The notes beneath the pieces were generated by a model. It did no database searches, had not been told where the DNA came from, and was given only the letters and a program-made list of their open reading frames with translations. A stretch of DNA of 10,819 bases. Origin: Pedosphaera sp. GTDB taxonomy: Bacteria > Verrucomicrobiota > Verrucomicrobiae > Limisphaerales > Pedosphaeraceae. The number at the start of each line of letters is the position of its first letter. Position 1 is the stretch's first letter. The DNA lies in NCBI GenBank assembly GCA_028293265.1, contig JAQGPB010000222.1, positions 1-10,819 of the forward strand, read 5' to 3'. The position numbers were made by a program, and so were the translations under genes. Shown in pieces: positions 7,886-10,819 of this stretch.

Positions 7886-10167
7886 TATTCGCGGACGGGT
7901 TCCTTGAAACTGGTGAGGATGTTTTGCAGCGCCTGCATTTCAGCAAGGGACAGCAGAAAGGCCAGCGTGGATTCAGCGCCCTGGTTTTGGCTCAATCGGT
8001 CCACATGCAGACCGTCGCGACAGCCGCCGGTGGTTGCATCATATAGGGCATGGCCCAGATCATTTCTACCGAGGAACCACTCGAAAGCGCGGCGGGCCTC
8101 CGCGACCCAGAACATGTCGCCCGTCGCGTGATACGCTTCGATGCAGGCGGAAATCGTCACCTGAGCTTCGATGGGTTGCTGGTCGAAGATCGCCCGTTCC
8201 TTCCCGCGCGGAAAAAAACCATTCGAACCGATGGGACGAAAAGCACCCGCATCCGTGGTCTGAAGCTTCGTCAGCCAGCGCAAGGTTTTAAGGCCGAGTT
8301 CCAGCATCGCTCCGTTATTCAGCCTGCGTCCGTTGAGAATCATCGCGTGGGGGAGCTTGGCATTGGCGTAGGAGACGACTTCCTCAAACCAGTGCCATTC
8401 GCCGGTCGCGGCATCGGCGTACCGCTGCATGAGTTTCGCCGTGAGCGATTCACGAATCTGATTCGCGCGGCGGTCGCCACCGAAGCGCCGCAAGTATTCG
8501 TCAATGCCGATGAGGGTGAACGCCCAGGCGCGCGGAGATACAAACTCGCCGGCCACCGGCAGCGCCTGTTCGAAAAGTCGCGCCGCGAGCATCTGAAAGC
8601 TGCCCTGTCCCGCCTGCGCCACACACAAACCCAGCGCCCACAATGCATGGCCCTGACAATCCTCCGAGCCGACTTCCTCAAGCCAGCAACGGTCAAAACT
8701 CATGAAATTGCGGAAACGCCCGCAAGCCCGGTTGAAGGCATGATTCAGGAAGGCGGCGTAGGTGGCCGCCTGCCCCGCGAGCCGCGATGACCCATGGCCC
8801 AGGTTTTGCAGCATCAGCGCCAGCACCAGCGCGCGGGCATTGTCATCCGTGCAATAACCCTGCGCGAAATTCGGCACCGTGAAGCTCGCGTGCTGGAAAA
8901 TGCCAGTTGAATCACTCATCTGAAACAAATGGTCGAGTTTCATTTCCGGCAACAGGCCCGGTTGCTCGTCGAGCGTTTTGATGGGTGATGATTTTCGGCC
9001 CACGAAACTGTGATCCTGACGCGCCTGTTCAAAGGACTTCGCATACAACTGGGCGACGCGGCTCCAGACCATGTCGCGCCCCAGCTTGTAGGCGTTCTTG
9101 CGCATCAAATGGCGCAACGGTTCGTCCCGCAGCAATTCCACCACGGCGATGGCAATGGCCTGCGAGTCGCGGAAGGGCACGAGTTTGCCGCGTTCGGCGG
9201 TCAATAATTCCGTCGCATGCCAGTACGGCGTGGACACCACGGCATTTCCCGCGCCAAATGCGTATGCCAGCGTGCCGGAAGTGATCTGCGCCTCGGTCAG
9301 ATAAGGCGTGAGATAAATATCCGCCGCGCCGATGAACCGCATCAATTCCTCCAGTTCAACGAAGCGGTTGAAGAACACGACGTGTTTCTGCACGCCGAGG
9401 TCCTTGGCGAGCCGTTCCAGGCTCAGGCGGTAAGCCTCGCCCTCATCGCGCAGCAAATTGGGATGGGTCTGTCCCAGCACAATATAAACAACGTTGGGAA
9501 ATTCGCGGATGATGTCCGGCAGCGCCCGCAACGCGAATTCGATGCCCTTGTTCGGTGACAGCAAACCGAACGTGAGCAACACCTGTTTGCCCGCCACGCC
9601 GAATTCGTCCTTGAAATAATTAGGGTCCGCAAAAGGCATTTCAGGAATGCCGTGCGGAATGAGGTCAATCTTGGCCGCCGGTACTTGATAGATGTCCAGC
9701 AGCAGCTCCCGGCCGCGTTCGGTCATGACCACCAACCTTGTTGAAACCTTGGTCAACTCGCGCATCACGCGCCGCTGCTCCACATTGGGTTCGCGCAAAA
9801 TGGTATGCAGTGTGGTGACAATGGGCATCCGCAACTCACGCAGCAGGGCCAGCAAATGACTGCCCGCCGGCCCGCCGAAAATGCCGAACTCGTGCTGCAC
9901 ACAAACCACGTCCACGTCCGTGATGTTCAGAAAATCAGCCGCGCGCAGGTAGGAAGGCAAATCCTGTTCCGCTATCTCGAAGCGCACCTCCGCCGGATAA
10001 TCGTAACCGCCCGCCAGATCATTGACGGGCACGACGAGGCATTGCATCGCGGGAAACGCCGCCGCCACGGAACAGCGCAAGTCCGTCGTGAATGTGGCGA
10101 TGCCGCATTTCCTCGGCAGATAATCGCCGAGAAACGCGACCTTGCGGATGGCAGAGGCGGGCTTCAT
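7885..10167 (-). CDS. GT4 glycosyltransferase fused to an (alpha/alpha)-barrel-like C-terminal domain
   Basis: The 760-residue product has two halves. Residues 1 to ~390 are a GT-B fold family 4 glycosyltransferase: PRKCGIATF near 19-26, QHEFGIFGG, LIPHGIP before the second Rossmann half, FGLLSPNKGIE near 200, and AQITSGTLAYAFGAG at the nucleotide-sugar site. Residues ~420-760 are helical with (alpha/alpha)-barrel-type motifs: GYCTDDNARAL near 434-444, QGHALWALG, SYANAKLPHAMILNG and NQGAESTLAF near 726-735. This half resembles glycosidase-like or epimerase-like barrels. The ATG at 10167 (MKPASAIRKVAFLG) is preferred because the 20 residues from the ATG at 10227 are Cys/His-rich and unlike a GT4 N-terminus; neither start has a strong ribosome site. 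The gene overlaps the GH130 gene at TAATG and is the first gene of the pair. A role in making or remodelling a mannose- or glucose-containing oligosaccharide or cell-envelope glycan is inferred; the product is unknown. Confidence 0.88.
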   Translation of the reverse strand: MKPASAIRKVAFLGDYLPRKCGIATFTTDLRCSVAAAFPAMQCLVVPVNDLAGGYDYPAEVRFEIAEQDLPSYLRAADFLNITDVDVVCVQHEFGIFGGPAGSHLLALLRELRMPIVTTLHTILREPNVEQRRVMRELTKVSTRLVVMTERGRELLLDIYQVPAAKIDLIPHGIPEMPFADPNYFKDEFGVAGKQVLLTFGLLSPNKGIEFALRALPDIIREFPNVVYIVLGQTHPNLLRDEGEAYRLSLERLAKDLGVQKHVVFFNRFVELEELMRFIGAADIYLTPYLTEAQITSGTLAYAFGAGNAVVSTPYWHATELLTAERGKLVPFRDSQAIAIAVVELLRDEPLRHLMRKNAYKLGRDMVWSRVAQLYAKSFEQARQDHSFVGRKSSPIKTLDEQPGLLPEMKLDHLFQMSDSTGIFQHASFTVPNFAQGYCTDDNARALVLALMLQNLGHGSSRLAGQAATYAAFLNHAFNRACGRFRNFMSFDRCWLEEVGSEDCQGHALWALGLCVAQAGQGSFQMLAARLFEQALPVAGEFVSPRAWAFTLIGIDEYLRRFGGDRRANQIRESLTAKLMQRYADAATGEWHWFEEVVSYANAKLPHAMILNGRRLNNGAMLELGLKTLRWLTKLQTTDAGAFRPIGSNGFFPRGKERAIFDQQPIEAQVTISACIEAYHATGDMFWVAEARRAFEWFLGRNDLGHALYDATTGGCRDGLHVDRLSQNQGAESTLAFLLSLAEMQALQNILTSFKEPVRE

Positions 10168-10300
10168 GAATCGTTGGTGATGGCAGAAGCAAACTGGCCT
10201 GTGCCGACAACTCGCATTGTGGGCCAAAGGGCTGCATTCACCAAGAACGATTTCAAAGCCTTAAAGTCCGCAAGATTTAAACCTTCTGCGGTAAACTTCA

Positions 10301-10495
10301 TTGTCATACATCGCACACTTCGAAGCGAAGCTCGTAAAGAAGCTCCAGAGCGCCGAGGACGCTGCGACGATCATCCGCTGGGTTTCCGAGAAGCTGTTCG
10401 AAAGCTACCGTAACGGCATCACCGCCGGCCAGAAGTGCGCAATGGTGATTCGTAAGAGGCCGAGCACTCATTTCCTGGTTGTGAGTGCGAGATAA
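10301..10495 (+). CDS. Small uncharacterised protein with a TTG start (64 aa)
   Basis: The frame opens at TTG 10301, 6 bp after an in-frame TAA at 10292, so no earlier start is possible. The first ~45 residues look genuine: YIAHFEAKLVKKL, then an amphipathic helix (AATIIRWVSEKLFESY), then RNGITAGQK. I have a general impression of small bacterial proteins with an ESYRNG-x-x-AG ending, but no named family. The last ~20 residues (CAMVIRKRPSTHF onward) are less protein-like and could be a frameshifted or replaced tail. There is no clear ribosome site. It diverges from the GT4 gene (133 bp between starts) and converges on the 57-residue ORF. Confidence 0.5.
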   Translation: MSYIAHFEAKLVKKLQSAEDAATIIRWVSEKLFESYRNGITAGQKCAMVIRKRPSTHFLVVSAR

Positions 10496-10520
10496 TCACG
10501 GTCAACAAGTCAGACCAGGT

Positions 10521-10694
10521 TCACCACCCGGCCGGGTTTTGATTTAGATACTTGTCGGGATTGCGGATTCTGTCCAGACGCTCGGCCTCGCTGGTTGCTT
10601 TTTCCTTTTTGGCTTTCTTCATCGCCTTGCCTCCCATCAACCGCCCAGTGATGGCTTTTAAAATGGTGACAATGCCCTTTAGGGTTGGCTTCAT
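10521..10694 (-). CDS. Small lysine-rich protein (57 aa)
   Basis: A 57-residue reading frame from ATG 10694 to TGA 10521. It has an N-terminal helix MKPTLKGIVTILKAITGRLM, then a strongly basic stretch (GGKAMKKAKKEKA), then AEAERLDRIRNPDKYL and an NPAGW end. The composition shift from hydrophobic-basic helix to charged helix, together with the RLDRIRNPDKY phrase, looks like a conserved small protein rather than chance. The overlapping longer frame at 10510-10728 on the same strand gives a His/Ser/Gln-rich product that looks like a shadow. There is no clear Shine-Dalgarno. The basic N-terminal half could contact nucleic acid or membrane; no function is known to me. Confidence 0.6.
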   Translation of the reverse strand: MKPTLKGIVTILKAITGRLMGGKAMKKAKKEKATSEAERLDRIRNPDKYLNQNPAGW

Positions 10695-10728
10695 GGGCCA
10701 GTATAAGCGGGATTGCAGGTACCGCCAT

Positions 10729-10819
10729 TTATTTCATTGCCGGGTCGCTCTGGTGGGGTTCTTCGTTGGTAGCTTTTCCGTGGAGTTGGCCCACGTTAAA
10801 CATGTTAAAGTGCTGATTC
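10729..10819 (-). CDS. Possible 3' end of a gene entering from the right edge
   Basis: A minus-strand frame open to the window edge ends at TAA 10729-10731 and reads NQHFNMFNVGQLHGKATNEE followed by PHQSDPAMK. It is only about 30 codons, so it may be chance, or a short gene starting at the ATG near 10803. It ends 34 bp before the start of the 57-residue gene on the same strand, which would fit a shared transcript. Confidence 0.25.
   Translation of the reverse strand, partial: NQHFNMFNVGQLHGKATNEEPHQSDPAMK

Noticed and set aside
7190..8790. Two long plus-strand frames (7190-8131 and 8050-8790) opposite the GH130/GT4 operon
   Set aside because: They are antisense to recognisable GH130 and GT4 coding sequence, and their Arg/Gly/His-rich products look like shadows.
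9805..10413. 202-codon plus-strand frame opposite the GT4 N-terminus
   Set aside because: Most of it is antisense to clear GT4 motifs, and it overlaps the better small ORF at 10301.
10526..10537. ACCCGGCCGGGT palindrome followed by TTTT
   Set aside because: It leaves only a 4-bp stem with a realistic loop and lies in the last codons of the 57-residue ORF; probably chance.
10510..10728. 72-codon minus-strand frame overlapping the 57-residue gene
   Set aside because: Its His/Ser/Gln/Arg-rich product looks like a frame-shifted shadow of the better-ordered 57-residue frame.

Overview
The window looks like a moderately GC-rich (by eye about 55%) environmental bacterial chromosome. The right half carries a GT4/GH130 gene pair of a kind I associate with Verrucomicrobiota and Planctomycetota. 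Starts with weak or no Shine-Dalgarno and a DUF72 fragment with a similar flavour fit that. The taxonomic call is an inference from protein style, not from a marker gene.

Left half, 1-5068, plus strand, looks like a defence or accessory block. It opens with the 3' end of a gene whose product carries a HEPN-type R-x4-H motif (stop at 359). A gap of about 180 bp follows, then a cytoplasmic trypsin-like serine protease (538-1650; H171, D226, S321). This overlaps by 11 nt a very long ORF (1640-5068) that is a type I restriction HsdR subunit from about residue 95 onward. Its first ~75 residues are not HsdR: they match, without gaps and with the same motif spacing (SVG...IIY...MGK), a domain at residues ~65-115 of the upstream protease. 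A protease-partner domain therefore appears to be joined to HsdR, or a small protease-partner gene has run into hsdR by losing its stop. No HsdM or HsdS is in the window; they may lie to the left.

Middle, 5069-6379, looks like a scar. It holds the N-terminal quarter of a DUF72/YecE-type protein that loses its family match at about 5343, a small uncharacterised ORF on the minus strand (5531-5764), and about 600 bp with no convincing gene. That gene-free stretch contains a degraded 5' half of a tRNA-Ser-like sequence (5983-6027) and an AT-rich inverted repeat. Truncated gene plus tRNA remnant suggests an old integration or deletion boundary.

Right half, 6380-10167, minus strand, is an ordinary two-gene carbohydrate operon. 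A GT4 glycosyltransferase fused to an (alpha/alpha)-barrel-like C-terminal domain is followed, with a TAATG stop/start overlap, by a long GH130-family protein. The two probably act on the same mannose- or glucose-containing oligosaccharide or glycan.

Right edge, 10168-10819: a small plus-strand ORF with a TTG start (10301-10495), a convincing 57-residue lysine-rich minus-strand protein (10521-10694), and possibly the 3' end of another minus-strand gene running off the window.
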